Part shown: piece by piece, positions 29,851-43,132 of the stretch | How the letters are laid out: every line of letters begins with the position of its first letter | Position numbering within the stretch: the first letter of the stretch is position 1 | From: Symsagittifera roscoffensis | Lineage: Eukaryota; Xenacoelomorpha; Acoela; Convolutidae | Assembly: GCF_963678635.1 (NCBI RefSeq) | Contig: NW_026970791.1 | Location: 21,033 to 85,032 of the forward strand | DNA: 64,000 bases | Reading direction: 5' to 3' | Notes under the pieces: model-generated | Told to the model about the DNA's origin: nothing | What the model saw: only the letters and a program-made list of their open reading frames with translations | The model's database searches: none | Translations under genes and position numbers: made by a program

Positions 29851-31901
29851 AAAAAAATCAGATGAAATGAAATAAAATGAAGATTTTTTTTCTCAAATTT
29901 GAAATCTATTATATATTTAAATGCGGGCTTCACTATCTCGCCATGTTTAAGCTTTTTCAACGTATTATTTTTGCATGTTTAAGCTATATCGTATATTGCA
30001 ATGGTTAAGAATTTTTTTTCGATTTTCCAATTCCAATTTGATTTTAGTGGTTATTTTACCGAGTTTAAATTAAGCAGCCCAATATCGAATTAGGGGTTGC
30101 GAATTTGGCATCCAATTTTGAATGCCCGAATCTTTTTAGTTAACGAGATAAGACAATTTTTGAGATTTTTTCAAACTTTCAGAAATTTCAAATAACAAAA
30201 TAATTTACAAAGCTTTGAGTTCCCAACCCTGTAGTTGGGTACTGTCAGAGTACTCTAAGGGATTACAAACCTTGCCTCCAAATATGATTATTCAAATCCT
30301 TGTAGTTTTCGAGATATGACGTTTTTTTGTGATTTTGTCAAAAAATTATCAGAAAACTAATATTAATTTTTTTCCCAAAATCTGAAATTCCCAACCCTGT
30401 AGTTGGGTCCTGTCAGAATTCTCTCAAAGATTGCAAATCTTGCCTCCAAGTATGACTGCTCAATTCTTTGTAGTTTTCAAGATATGACGTTTTTTGTGAT
30501 TTATTCAAAAATTTTCAGAAAACTGAAATTATTATTATTTTTTTAAAATCAGAAATTCCCAACCCTGTATTTAGGAACTGTCAGAGTACTCTCAAGGACT
30601 GCGAATCTTGCCTCCAAGTATGACTGCTCAATTCTTTGTAGTTTTCGAGATATGACGTTTTTTGTTATTTTTTCAAAATTTTCAGAAAGTTTAAATTAAT
30701 TATTTTTCAAAATTTGAAATTCTCAACCTTGTAGTTGGGAGCTGTCAGAGTACTCTAAGGAATTACAAACCTTGCCTCCAAATATGATTATTCAAATCCT
30801 TGTAGTTTTCGAGATATGACGTTTTTTTGTGATTTTGTCAAAAAATTATCAGAAAACTAATATTAATTTTTTTCCCAAAATCTGAAATTCCCAACCCTGT
30901 AGTTGGGTCCTGTCAGAATTCTCTCAAAGATTGCAAATCTTGCCTCCAAGTATGACTGCTCAATTCTTTGTAGTTTTCAAGATATGACGTTTTTTGTGAT
31001 TTATTCAAAAATTTTCAGAAAACTGAAATTATTATTATTTTTTTAAAATCAGAAATTCCCAACCCTGTATTTAGGAACTGTCAGAGTACTCTCAAGGACT
31101 GCGAATCTTGCCTCCAAGTATGACTGCTCAATTCTGTAGTTTTCGAGATGTGACGTTTTTTGTTATTTTTTCAAAATTTTCAGAAAGTTTAAATTAATTA
31201 TTTTTCGAAATTTGAAATTCGCAACCTTGTAGTTGGGAGCTGTCAGCGTACTCTAAGGAATTACAAATCTTGCCTCCAAATATGATTGTTCAAATCCTTG
31301 TAGCTTTCGAGATATGACGTTTTTTTGTGATTTTTTCAAAAAATTTCAGAAAACTCATATTATTTTTTTTTCGCAGAATCTGAAATTCCCAACCCTGTAG
31401 TTGGGTCCTGTCAGAGTTCTCTCAAAGATTGCGAATCTTTTCTCCAAATATGACCTCTCAATGGCTAATTTTTTTTAGTTAATATAATTAAATGCGGGCT
31501 TTGCTATCTCGCCATGTTTAAGTTTTTTCAACGTATTTTTTTTCCGTCAGGGTTTCCCCAGATGTTGCGATTTCGGCCTGCATATATCAATAAGCAATGA
31601 GGTTACGAGATACGGCAAAAATTTCCCGGTTAATTTCTAGGTTAATTTCAAAAATTTCTAGGTTAATTTAAGTTTCTGAAAATTTGAAATCGGCAACCCT
31701 GTAGATGGGGGATGTCAGGTAGTCTCAGGGGTTGCGAATCTTGCCTCCAAATCTTACTTCTCAAATCCTTGTAGCTTTCGAGATATGACGTTTTTTAATG
31801 ATTTTTCAAAAAATTTCAAAAAACTCAATATTTAAAAAAAATTCGAAATTTTTGAAGATATCAATCCTCTAGTTTTATTTTATTTCATTTAATTTTTGAA
31901 T

Positions 31902-32300
31902 GTTATTACTGCTCCATAAACGTTCAAAGGCAGTCGGAATTTTCAGGGCTTCGCCCTGATACGAGCAGTCTTGTTGATTCTTTATTTCTGCGTTAGTAGT
32001 TGTGATTTTATTTCTGCGTTAGTAGTTGTTCTCAACTTAGCCGGAAACGCAAAATGGTCTTATCAGTTTTTGGAAATTGGTAGCCAAAGCAACGTAGTAA
32101 TTTTTCATCAAATGATTTATCCAAAATTTTAATCGGGTATATTAATCAATTTCGCTGGTCGCTGTCACCATTTCTTCGCGGTCGCGCCCGACGCAAACGC
32201 ATGTACTCAATATGCAAAGTCTAAACAAGACTGCTCGTATCAGGGCGAAGCGCTGAATGTTCCGACTGCCTTTTAAGGTTTATGGAGCAGCAGTAATAAC
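31902..32300. mobile_element. 399-bp inverted-repeat element, copy 3
   Basis: 2,450 bp after copy 2; same length and flanks. Confidence 0.8.
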
Positions 32301-33841
32301 AAAAAAATCAGATGAAATGAAATAAAATGAAGATTTTTTTTCTCAAATTTGAAATCTATTATATATTTAAATGCGGGCTTCACTATCTCGCCATGTTTAA
32401 GCTTTTTCAACGTATTATTTTTGCATGTTTAAGCTATATCGTATATTGCAATGGTTAAGAATTTTTTTTCGATTTTCCAATTCCAATTTGATTTTAGTGG
32501 TTATTTTACCGAGTTTAAATTAAGCAGCCCAATATCGAATTAGGGGTTGCGAATTTGGCATCCAATTTTGAATGCCCGAATCATTTTAGTTAACGAGATA
32601 AGACAATTTTTGAGATTTTTTCAAACTTTCAGAAATTTCAAATAACAAAATAATTTACAAAGCTTTGAGTTCCCAACCCTGTAGTTGGGTACTGTCAGAG
32701 TACTCTAAGGGATTACAAACCTTGCCTCCAAATATGATTATTCAAATCCTTGTAGTTTTCGAGATATGACGTTTTTTTGTGATTTTGTCAAAAAATTATC
32801 AGAAAACTAATATTAATTTTTTTCCCAAAATCTGAAATTCCCAACCCTGTAGTTGGGTCCTGTCAGAATTCTCTCAAAGATTGCAAATCTTGCCTCCAAG
32901 TATGACTGCTCAATTCTTTGTAGTTTTCAAGATATGACGTTTTTTGTGATTTATTCAAAAATTTTCAGAAAACTGAAATTATTATTATTTTTTTAAAATC
33001 AGAAATTCCCAACCCTGTATTTAGGAACTGTCAGAGTACTCTCAAGGACTGCGAATCTTGCCTCCAAGTATGACTGCTCAATTCTTTGTAGTTTTCGAGA
33101 TATGACGTTTTTTGTTATTTTTTCAAAATTTTCAGAAAGTTTAAATTAATTATTTTTCAAAATTTGAAATTCTCAACCTTGTAGTTGGGAGCTGTCAGAG
33201 TACTCTAAGGAATTACAAATCTTGCCTCCAAATATGATTGTTCAAATCCTTGTAGCTTTCGAGATATGACGTTTTTTTGTGATTTTTTCAAAAAATTTCA
33301 GAAAACTCATATTAATTTTTTTTCGCAGAATCTGAAATTCCCAACCCTGTAGTTGGGTCCTGTCAGAGTTCTCTCAAAGATTGCGAATCTTTTCTCCAAA
33401 TATGACTTCTCAATGGCCAATTTTTTTTAGTTAATATAATTAAATGCGGGCTTTACTATCTCGCCATGTTTAAGTTTTTTCAACGTATTTTTTTTCCGTC
33501 AGGGTTTCCCCGGATGTTGCGATTTCGGCCTGCATATATCAATAAGCAATGAGGTTACGAGATACGGCAAAAATTTCTAGGTTAATTTCAAAAATTTCTA
33601 GGTTAATTTAAGTTTCTGAAAATTTGAAATCGGCAACCCTGTAGATGGGGGATGTCAGGTAGTCTCAGGGGTTGCGAATCTTGCCTCCAAATCTTACTTC
33701 TCAAATCCTTGTAGCTTTCGAGATATGACGTTTTTTAATGATTTTTCAAAAAATTTCAAAAAACTCAATATTTAAAAAAAATTCGAAATTTTTGAAGATA
33801 TCAATCCTCTAGTTTTATTTTATTTCATTTAATTTTTGAAT

Positions 33842-34240
33842 GTTATTACTGCTCCATAAACGTTCAAAGGCAGTCGGAATTTTCAGGGCTTCGCCCTGAT
33901 ACGAGCAGTCTTGTTGATTCTTTATTTCTGCGTTAGTAGTTGTGATTTTATTTCTGCGTTAGTAGTTGTTCTCAACTTAGCCGGAAACGCAAAATGGTCT
34001 TATCAGTTTTTGGAAATTGGTAGCCAAAGCAACGTAGTAATTTTTCATCAAATGATTTATCCAAAATTTTAATCGGGTATATTAATCAATTTCGCTGGTC
34101 GCTGTCACCATTTCTTCGCGGTCGCGCCCGACGCAAACGCATGTACTCAATATGCAAAGTCTAAACAAGACTGCTCGTATCAGGGCGAAGCGCTGAATGT
34201 TCCGACTGCCTTTTAAGGTTTATGGAGCAGCAGTAATAAC
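33842..34240. mobile_element. 399-bp inverted-repeat element, copy 4
   Basis: 1,940 bp after copy 3. Its downstream flank (AAATTAGATGAAATGAATTAAAATG) matches copy 1 rather than copies 2 and 3, so copies 1 and 4 share a more recent duplication. Confidence 0.8.
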
Positions 34241-35527
34241 AAAAAAATTAGATGAAATGAATTAAAATGAAGATTTTTTTTCTCAAATTTGAAATCTATT
34301 ATATATTTAAATGCGGGCTTCACTATCTCGCCATGTTTAAGCTTTTTCAACGTATTATTTTTGCATGCTTAAGCTATATCGTATATTGCAATGGTTAAGA
34401 ATTTTTTTTCGATTTTCCAATTCCAATTTGATTTTAGTGGTTATTTTACCGAGTTTAAATTAAGCAGCCCAATATCGAATTAGGGGTTGCGAATTTGGCA
34501 TCCAATTTTGAATGCCCGAATCATTTTAGTTAACGAGATAAGACAATTTTTGAGATTTTTTCAAATTTTCAGAAATTTCAAATAACAAAATAGTTTACAA
34601 AGCTTTGAGTTCCCAACCCGGTAGTTGGGTACTGTCAGAGTACTCTAAGGGATTACAAACCTTGCCTCCAAATATGACTGTTCAAATCCTTGTAGTTTTC
34701 GAGATATGAAGTTTTTTGTGATTTTTTCAAAATATTTCAGAAAACTTAAATTATTATTTTTTAGAAAACCGAAATTCCTAACCCTGTAGTTAGGTCGTGT
34801 CAGAGTACTCTCAAAGATTGCGAATCTTGTCTCCATATAATGACTTCTCGGTTCCTCGCAGTTTTCGAGATATGACGTTTTTTGTGATTTTTTCAAAAGT
34901 TTTCAGAAAGTTAAAATTAATTATTTTAAAAAATTTGAAATTCCCAATGCTATAGTTCGATGTTGTCAGGGTACTCTAAAGAGTTGCAAATCTTGCCACA
35001 TTCGACTGCTGAACGCGACTCCTCAAATGCTTTTACTTTCCGAGATGTGACGTTTTTGATTTTTTCAAAATTTCTCAAAGAACTTATCTACAAAGAATTC
35101 AAAAAAGTTGAAACTACCAACTCGAAGATACAACCTTATTGTCAGTGTACACCCTGGCGTCTCAAATCTTGACTCTTAATATGAATGCTCAAATCCTTTT
35201 AGTTTCCGAGATAAGACGTTTTTTTTTTTTCAATTTTTTTTGGAAACTTAGTTTTAAAAAATTCAAAATTTTGAGTTCCTAACCCTATAGTAGGATGCTC
35301 TCAGTGGTTGCAATTCTGGCCTCCAAATTTCTGCAGAGGCCCATTAACTTTTCGAGATGACGCTTTTAAAATGGGAATTAAAAAAAATTAAAAAGTTCGA
35401 AATCACCAACCCTATAATTGGGTGCAGTCAGAGTACACTAAAAGTTTGCAGATGTTGTTTCCAATATATGCGGTTTTTCATGAGCTGTCGAAAATTTTCG
35501 AAGCACCGGAGGTGCGTTAAACGCTAG

Positions 35528-35934
35528 TTTTTTATGAAAATCATCCCCCCACACGCCATATAAAGTATAAGAAGATAGATTTCGTTCCTTGTAACAAATC
35601 AATTATGGCAAATAAGCTTCGTTCAACCAATTTGGAACGATTTATAAGACGGATTAAATCTCCGCTTACGCGTTAATAGCGCGAATTATATCGCGCGTTA
35701 ATTGTCCCAAATTGGTCAAAATCGCAATCTTTAAATCCTCATAACTTTACGAAGAATGATCACAGGTGAAATATCTTTTCAAATTTAAGCTCAGGACAAC
35801 AAAATCTTTTGAATGATATAAAAAAATTCCGTCAAAAATGGCTAGTTAAAAAGTCGAAATTTGTCTGAAGAAAAAAAAACCCACCCCGAGCACAAATTTT
35901 CCGTTACTTTCGTATCGAAAGTCGGAACAAAAAC
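35528..35934 (-). repeat. Right inverted arm, copy in unit B
   Basis: Near-identical to 27,048-27,454, about 8.48 kb further on, with the same junctions and the same ~540-bp flank. Confidence 0.85.
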
Positions 35935-38900
35935 TAACCTACACCCGCGATGATTTTGATAAGGTTCGGTCGCGGTTGTCCGCAAACATCATAAGTTGGT
36001 TCCAACTACCTGGACATGAAATGACAACTTCGACCCTGGAATAAATTTAATGAATGATAATTTAAAAATTGTATATAAATCAGCCGAAAATACGTAATTG
36101 TTACGTAACAATCGCCAAAATCATGCAAATTTCCTTGATAAAAACTAACTTTTTGGCTGGATAACATACTCTGCGCTTTTTCGGTTGGTTTTGTACATCG
36201 GCTGATTCGTTTACAATAGTCTTAAATCTGAGCGTTTTAAATTCCAGAATAACTTCTAATCCTCTTTTAAAAAACGAACATCACAATTAAATTTAAAAAT
36301 CTAATTGAGTCTAATGTTTTGGTTTTTTGCCGTCTGAAAATCAAACGTACAAGATAGTTCATATCTTTAATTTGCTAAAAGCAGTCTCAAAACGCGGTTT
36401 TCCTGTTATCTTCTTCGACATTAAGAAAATTTCAAAAATTCAACAGTAAAAAAGCATGAAAAAAAAGTACAATCCAAAATTAGGGGTTGCGAAATTGGAC
36501 TCCAGTTTTGAATGCCCGAATCATTTTACTTAACGAGATTTTTCAGAAATTTCAAATAACAAAATAATTAACAAAACTTGAAGTTCCCAACCCTGTAGTT
36601 GGGTACTGTCAGAGTACTATCAAGGATTGCGAATCTTGCCTCCAATTATGACTGCTCAAATCCTTGTTGTTTTCGAGATATGACGTTTTTTGTAATTTCT
36701 TCAAAAGTTTTCAAAAAATTTTAATGAATTATTTTTCAAAATTTGAAATTCGCAACTTTGTACTTGGGCGCTGTCAGAGTACTCTAAGGAATTACAAATC
36801 TTGCCTCCAAATATGATTATTCAAATCCTTGTAGTTTTCGAGATATGACGTTTTTTTGTGATTTTGTCAAAAAATTATCAGAAAACTAATATTATTTTTT
36901 TTCCCAAAATCTGAAATTCCCAACCCTGTAGTTGGGTCCTGTCAGAATTCTCTCAAAGATTGCAAATCTTGCCTCCAAGTATGACTGCTCAATTCTTTGT
37001 AGTTTTCAAGATATGACGTTTTTTGTAATTTATTCAAAAATTTTCAGAAAACTGAAGTTATTATTATTTTTTTAAAATCAGAAATTCCCAACCCTGTATT
37101 TAGGAACTGTCAGAGTACTCTCAAGGACTGCGAATCTTGCCTCCAAGTATGACTGCTCAATTCTGTAGTTTTCGAGATGTGACGTTTTTTGTTATTTTTT
37201 CAAAATTTTCAGAAAGTTTAAATTAATTATTTTTCGAAATTTGAAATTCGCAACCTTGTAGTTGGGAGCTGTCAGCGTACTCTAAGGAATTACAAATCTT
37301 GCCTCCAAATATGATTGTTCAAATCCTTGTAGCTTTCGAGATATGAAGTTTTTTGTGATTTTTTCAAAATATTTCAGAAAACTTAAATTATTATTTTTTA
37401 GAAAACCGAAATTCCTAACCCTGTAGTTAGGTCGTGTCAGAGTACTCTCAAAGATTGCGAATCTTGTCTCCATATAATGACTTCTCGGTTCCTCGCAGTT
37501 TTCGAGATATGACGTTTTTTGTGATTTTTTCAAAAGTTTTCAGAAAGTTAAAATTAATTATTTTAAAAAATTTGAAATTCCCAATGCTATAGTTCGATGT
37601 TGTCAGGGTACTCTAAAGAGTTGCAAATCTTGCCACATTCGACTGCTAAACGCGACTCCTCAAATGCTTTTACTTTCCGAGATGTGACGTTTTTGATTTT
37701 TTCAAAATTTCTCAAAGAACTTAACTACAAAGAATTCAAAAAAGTTGAAACTACCAACTCGAAGATACAACCTTATTGTCAGTGTACACCCTGGCGTCTC
37801 AAATCTTGCCTCCAAATATGATTATTCAAATCCTTGTAGTTTTCGAGATATGACGTTTTTTTGTGATTTTGTCAAAAAATTATCAGAAAACTAATATTAT
37901 TTTTTTTCCCAAAATCTGAAATTCCCAACCCTGTAGTTGGGTCCTGTCAGAATTCTCTCAAAGATTGCAAATCTTGCCTCCAAGTATGACTGCTCAATTC
38001 TTTGTAGTTTTCAAGATATGACGTTTTTTGTAATTTATTCAAAAATTTTCAGAAAACTGAAGTTATTATTATTTTTTTAAAATCAGAAATTCCCAACCCT
38101 GTATTTAGGAACTGTCAGAGTACTCTCAAGGACTGCGAATCTTGCCTCCAAGTATGACTGCTCAATTCTGTAGTTTTCGAGATGTGACGTTTTTTGTTAT
38201 TTTTTCAAAATTTTCAGAAAGTTTAAATTAATTATTTTTCGAAATTTGAAATTCGCAACCTTGTAGTTGGGAGCTGTCAGCGTACTCTAAGGAATTACAA
38301 ATCTTGCCTCCAAATATGATTGTTCAAATCCTTGTAGCTTTCGAGATATGACGTTTTTTTGTGATTTTTTCAAAAAATTTCAGAAAACTCATATTAATTT
38401 TTTTTCGCAGAATCTGAAATTCCCAACCCTGTAGTTGGGTCCTGTCAGAGTTCTCTCAAAGATTGCGAATCTTTTCTCCAAATATGACCTCTCAATGGCT
38501 AATTTTTTTTAGTTAATATAATTAAATGCGGGCTTTGCTATCTCGCCATGTTTAAGTTTTTTCAACGTATTTTTTTTCCGTCAGGGTTTCCCCAGATGTT
38601 GCGATTTCGGCCTGCATATATCAATAAGCAATGAGGTTACGAGATACGGCAAAAATTTCCCGGTTAATTTCTAGGTTAATTTCAAAAATTTCTAGGTTAA
38701 TTTAAGTTTCTGAAAATTTGAAATCGGCAACCCTGTAGATGGGGGATGTCAGGTAGTCTCAGGGGTTGCGAATCTTGCCTCCAAATCTTACTTCTCAAAT
38801 CCTTGTAGCTTTCGAGATATGACGTTTTTTAATGATTTTTCAAAAAATTTCAAAAAACTTAATATTTAAAAAAAATTCGAAATTTTTGAAGATATCAATC

Positions 38901-38935
38901 CTCTAGTTTTATTTTATTTCATTTAATTTTTGAAT

Positions 38936-39334
38936 GTTATTACTGCTCCATAAACGTTCAAAGGCAGTCGGAATTTTCAGGGCTTCGCCCTGATACGAGC
39001 AGTCTTGTTGATTCTTTATTTCTGCGTTAGTAGTTGTGATTTTATTTCTGCGTTAGTAGTTGTTCTCAACTTAGCCGGAAACGCAAAATGGTCTTATCAG
39101 TTTTTGGAAATTGGTAGCCAAAGCAACGTAGTAATTTTTCATCAAATGATTTATCCAAAATTTTAATCGGGTATATTAATCAATTTCGCTGGTCGCTGTC
39201 ACCATTTCTTCGCGGTCGCGCCCGACGCAAACGCATGTACTCAATATGCAAAGTCTAAACAAGACTGCTCGTATCAGGGCGAAGCGCTGAATGTTCCGAC
39301 TGCCTTTTAAGGTTTATGGAGCAGCAGTAATAAC
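38936..39334. mobile_element. 399-bp inverted-repeat element, copy 5
   Basis: Same length; its downstream flank matches copies 2 and 3 (AAATCAGATGAAATGAAATAAAATG). Confidence 0.8.
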
Positions 39335-40788
39335 AAAAAAATCAGATGAAATGAAATAAAATGAAGATTTTTTTTCTCAAATTTGAAATCTATTATATAT
39401 TTAAATGCGGGCTTCACTATCTCGCCATGTTTAAGCTTTTTCAACGTATTATTTTTGCATGTTTAAGCTATATCGTATATTGCAATGGTTAAGAATTTTT
39501 TTTCGATTTTCCAATTCCAATTTGATTTTAGTGGTTATTTTACCGAGTTTAAATTAAGCAGCCCAATATCGAATTAGGGGTTGCGAATTTGGCATCCAAT
39601 TTTGAATGCCCGAATCATTTTAGTTAACGAGATAAGACAATTTTTGAGATTTTTTCAAACTTTCAGAAATTTCAAATAACAAAATAATTTACAAAGCTTT
39701 GAGTTCCCAACCCTGTAGTTGGGTACTGTCAGAGTACTCTAAGGGATTACAAACCTTGCCTCCAAATATGACTGTTCAAATCCTTGTAGTTTTCGAGATA
39801 TGAAGTTTTTTGTGATTTTTTCAAAATATTTCAGAAAACTTAAATTATTATTTTTTAGAAAACCGAAATTCCTAACCCTGTAGTTAGGTCGTGTCAGAGT
39901 ACTCTCAAAGATTGCGAATCTTGTCTCCATATACTGACTTCTCGGTTCCTCGCAGTTTTCGAGATATGACGTTTTTTGTGATTTTTTCAAAAGTTTTCAG
40001 AAAACTTAAATTATTTTTATTTTTTGAAAATCTGAAATTCCCAACCCTGTAGTTAGGTCCTGACAAAGTACTTTCAAAGATTGCGAATCTTGCCTCCAAG
40101 TATGACTGCTCAATTCTTTGTAGTTTTCGAGATGTGACGTTTTTTGTTATTTTTTCAAAATTTTCAGAAAGTTAAAATTAATTTTTTTAAAAAATTTGAA
40201 ATTCCCAATGCTATAGTTCGATGTTGTCAGGGTACTCTAAAGACTTGCAAATCTTGCCACATGCGACTGCTAAACGCGACTCCTCAAATGCTTTTACTTT
40301 CCGAGATGTGACGTTTTTGATTTTTTCAAAATTTCTCAAAGAACTTATCTACAAAGAATTCAAAAAAGTTGAAACTACCAACTCGAAAATACAACCTTAT
40401 TGTCAGTGTACACCCTGGCGTCTCAAATCTTGACTCTTAATATGAATGCTCAAATCCTTTTAGTTTCCGAGATAAGACGTTTTTTTTTTCAATTTTTTTT
40501 GGAAACTTAGTTTTAAAAAAATTCAAAATTTTGAATTCCTAACCCTATAGTAGGATGCTCTCAGTGGTTGCAATTCTGGCCTCCAAATTTCTGCAGAGGC
40601 CCATTAACTTTTCGAGATGACGCTTTTAAAATGGGAATTAAAAAAAAATTAAAAAGTTCGAAATCACCAACCCTATAATTGGGTGCAGTTAGAGTACACT
40701 AAAAGTTTGCAGATGTTGTTTCCAATATATGCGGTTTTTCATGGGCTGTCGAAAATTTTCGAAGCACCGGAGGTGCGTTAAACGCTAG

Positions 40789-41195
40789 TTTTTTTATGAA
40801 AATCATCCCCCCACACGCCATATAAAGTATAAGAAGATAGATTTCGTTCCTTGTAACAAATCAATTATGGCAAATAAGCTTCGTTCAACCAATTTGGAAC
40901 GATTTATAAGACGGATTAAATCTCCGCTTACGCGTTAATAGCGCGAATTATATCGCGCGTTAATTGTCCCAAATTGGTCAAAATCGCAATCTTTAAATCC
41001 TCATAACTTTACGAAGAATGATCACAGGTGAAATATCTTTTCAAATTTAAGCTCAGGACAACAATATCTTTTGAATGATATAAAAAAATTCCGTCAAAAA
41101 TGGCTAGTTAAAAAGTCGAAATTTGTCTGAAGAAAAAAAAACCCACCCCGAGCACAAATATTCCGTTACTTTCGTATCGAAAGTCGGAACAAAAA
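40789..41195 (-). repeat. Right inverted arm, copy in unit C (outermost)
   Basis: The third copy; it closes the block. The arm-flanking sequence continues to about 41,741, then leaves the repeated sequence at AATCCAAAATTTG, whereas the two earlier copies re-enter satellite at AATCCAAAATTAGGGG. Confidence 0.85.
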
Positions 41196-43124
41196 CTAAC
41201 CTACACCCGCGATGATTTTGATAAGGTTCGGTCGCGGTTGTCCGCAAACATCATAAGTTGGTTCCAACTACCTGGACATGAAATGACAACTTCGACCCTG
41301 GAATAAATTTAATGAATGATAATTTAAAAATTGTATATAAATCAGCCGAAAATACGTAATTGTTACGTAACAATTGCCAAAATCATGCAAATTTCCTTGA
41401 TAAAAACTAACTTTTTGGCTGGATAACATACTCTGCGCTTTTTCGGTTGGTTTTGTACATCGGCTGATTCGTTTACAATAGTCTTAAATCTGAGCGTTTT
41501 AAATTCCAGAATAACTTCTAATCCTCTTTTAAAAAACGAACATCACAATTAAATTTAAAAATCTAATTGAGTCTAATGTTTTGGTTTTTTGCCGTCTGAA
41601 AATCAAACGTACAAGATAGTTTACATCTTTAATTTGCTAAAAGCAGTCTCAAAACGCGGTTTTTCTGTTATCTTCTTCGACATTAAGAAAATTTCAAAAA
41701 TTCGACAGTAAAAAAGCATGAAAAAAAGTACAATCCAAAATTTGTATTTGTAATTTTTTTTTTGTAAAAATTAGAGATCTGAATTTAATCTTTTGCTTAT
41801 GTATTATGGTTTTTTAGACATTTTTTGCAGCCAGGAAGAATGGCATTTAATTTTTTGGCTTTTACAAGTATTATTCTTGCATTTGGTTGTTGATACCAGT
41901 AAAACCAAATTTTTTAACATTTTTTTCCGATTTGTTAAAAAATTGTTCCTCTCAGAGGAAAAACAACTTTTTAAATAAATCCAAAAAAGATCTAAAAAAA
42001 ATTGGTTTTACTGGTATCAACAACCAACTGGAAGAATTCTAAATTTGACAAAATTTTTCTTGCATTTTATGAAGACCTTCAATATTTCTGCTAACGGTAA
42101 TTTTTCTCCTGAATTTTTTTTGTAACAAGCAATTTTTGATAGAAGTTTGTTAATCTCAGAACTTCTGAGTGGCAAGGCTCAAAGTAAGGGTGCATATACA
42201 AAACAGTCCCATACAAAACACTTGTTACAAAATAATCCAAAAAAATCATGTAATAAAGGAAAAAAAACAATCCAATACAAAACAATGCGGCTTAAGTTCA
42301 AGGCGATAACCGGCTCTAAATTTCGTTTTAAGTGCTGCCATCTATTGGCAAGGTTGCAACAAGTTGGCGCGACTGCTGCGGTCACTATTTTGTTCTTTAT
42401 ATTTGTTGACCAAAGGACATTTTTTGGCCTACCGGCTTGTTGAAACAATTATTACTTGGGATCTTTTTTCGGACGGTTTTATATTGGACTATTTTTTTGT
42501 TCATTTTCCTGCTTTCCTGCAAAGATATCATGGTTTGAGCTTTGAACTACCCTAGTGACTATATTCAAAATGAAGTAATTAAATATATTTATCGTCCTTA
42601 ATAAAACCTAAACAGCAATTTAAAGCACTTAAAAATGATCTGAGGCACACAATCTACAACAAAAAAATCTACAAAATTCAATAAAAAAATTTTTCTCACT
42701 TTTTTTAGATTAACTATTTGACTAAGTCAAGGGTGTTTGAATTAGACGAAAAAAATACAGAATATGAACTAATTTCATCTAAATTACAATTGAAATTTTT
42801 CATCTACATCAGTCTGAAAACTGAAATTAATCAGACCAATTTGTCCCTATACTGAGCGTTTTTTTTAATTTATAGATTTCAAATCACGACCAAATATGCT
42901 TCATTATGATATCAATACCCTTGACCTTGAGCACCCTTGACCTCTGCTAGTTTCTTTGACGTAGTCAAAATAAGAGTGAAAAAAAAAATTGGCGCGAAAT
43001 CAAAGTTCTTGCCCTCCTTCGAGCTGTTGGAACAAAGTTTTGTTTTTCTGCAGCCCAATCAGTTGATTTTTTATGAACGTCCACTCTGGGTTATTTCTAT
43101 TTCAAAATAAACAGCGCTGTAAGA
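41196..43124. other. Noncoding DNA right of the satellite block
   Basis: To 41,741 this is the arm flank shared with units A and B. After that it is AT-rich sequence with the inverted repeat at 41,883-42,027. Short frames on both strands around 42,150-42,450 overlap one another and show no family signature. No gene supported. Confidence 0.5.
41883..42027. repeat. 33-bp perfect inverted repeat
   Basis: TTGGTTGTTGATACCAGTAA... at 41,883-41,915 is reverse-complementary to 41,994-42,027 (TTTTACTGGTATCAACAACC). The arms are essentially perfect with a ~78-bp AT-rich spacer. It could be a small MITE or a foldback remnant. Confidence 0.85.
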
Positions 43125-43132
43125 TATATAAT

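Larger units (their letters stand above)
28001..36480 (+). repeat. Large tandem unit B (8.48 kb)
   Basis: Same start and end as unit A but internally expanded: it holds three copies of the 399-bp element (29,452; 31,902; 33,842), spaced about 2.45 and 1.94 kb. It is therefore a nested higher-order tandem array. Sequence identity between units is very high by eye. Confidence 0.85.
23310..41195. repeat. Satellite block bracketed by inverted arms (foldback-like structure)
   Basis: The block starts with an arm at 23,310-23,717 and ends with its reverse complement at 40,789-41,195 (about 408 bp each, recognisable by the CTCGGGGTGGG / CCCACCCCGAG motif). Inside are about 166-bp satellite monomers. 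Successive TGACGTTTTTT motifs at 24,124, 24,289, 24,457, 24,625 and 24,789 give spacings of 164-168 bp. The typical monomer carries CCAACCCTGTAGTTGGG, TGTCAGAGTACTCT, CTTGCCTCCAA and TTCGAGATATGACG. Frames of 60-83 codons repeated here are by-products: the 165/168-bp monomer keeps frame. Confidence 0.9.
36481..41741 (+). repeat. Large tandem unit C (5.26 kb)
   Basis: Same start as units A and B; one copy of the 399-bp element (38,936). Part of the downstream monomer block (37,282-37,800) appears again as an extra duplication before the element. It ends where the arm flank leaves the repeat. Confidence 0.85.

Noticed and set aside
23310-41195. CRISPR array
   Set aside because: Repeats are ~166-bp contiguous satellite monomers in a eukaryotic genome, without short repeats separated by unique spacers or cas genes.
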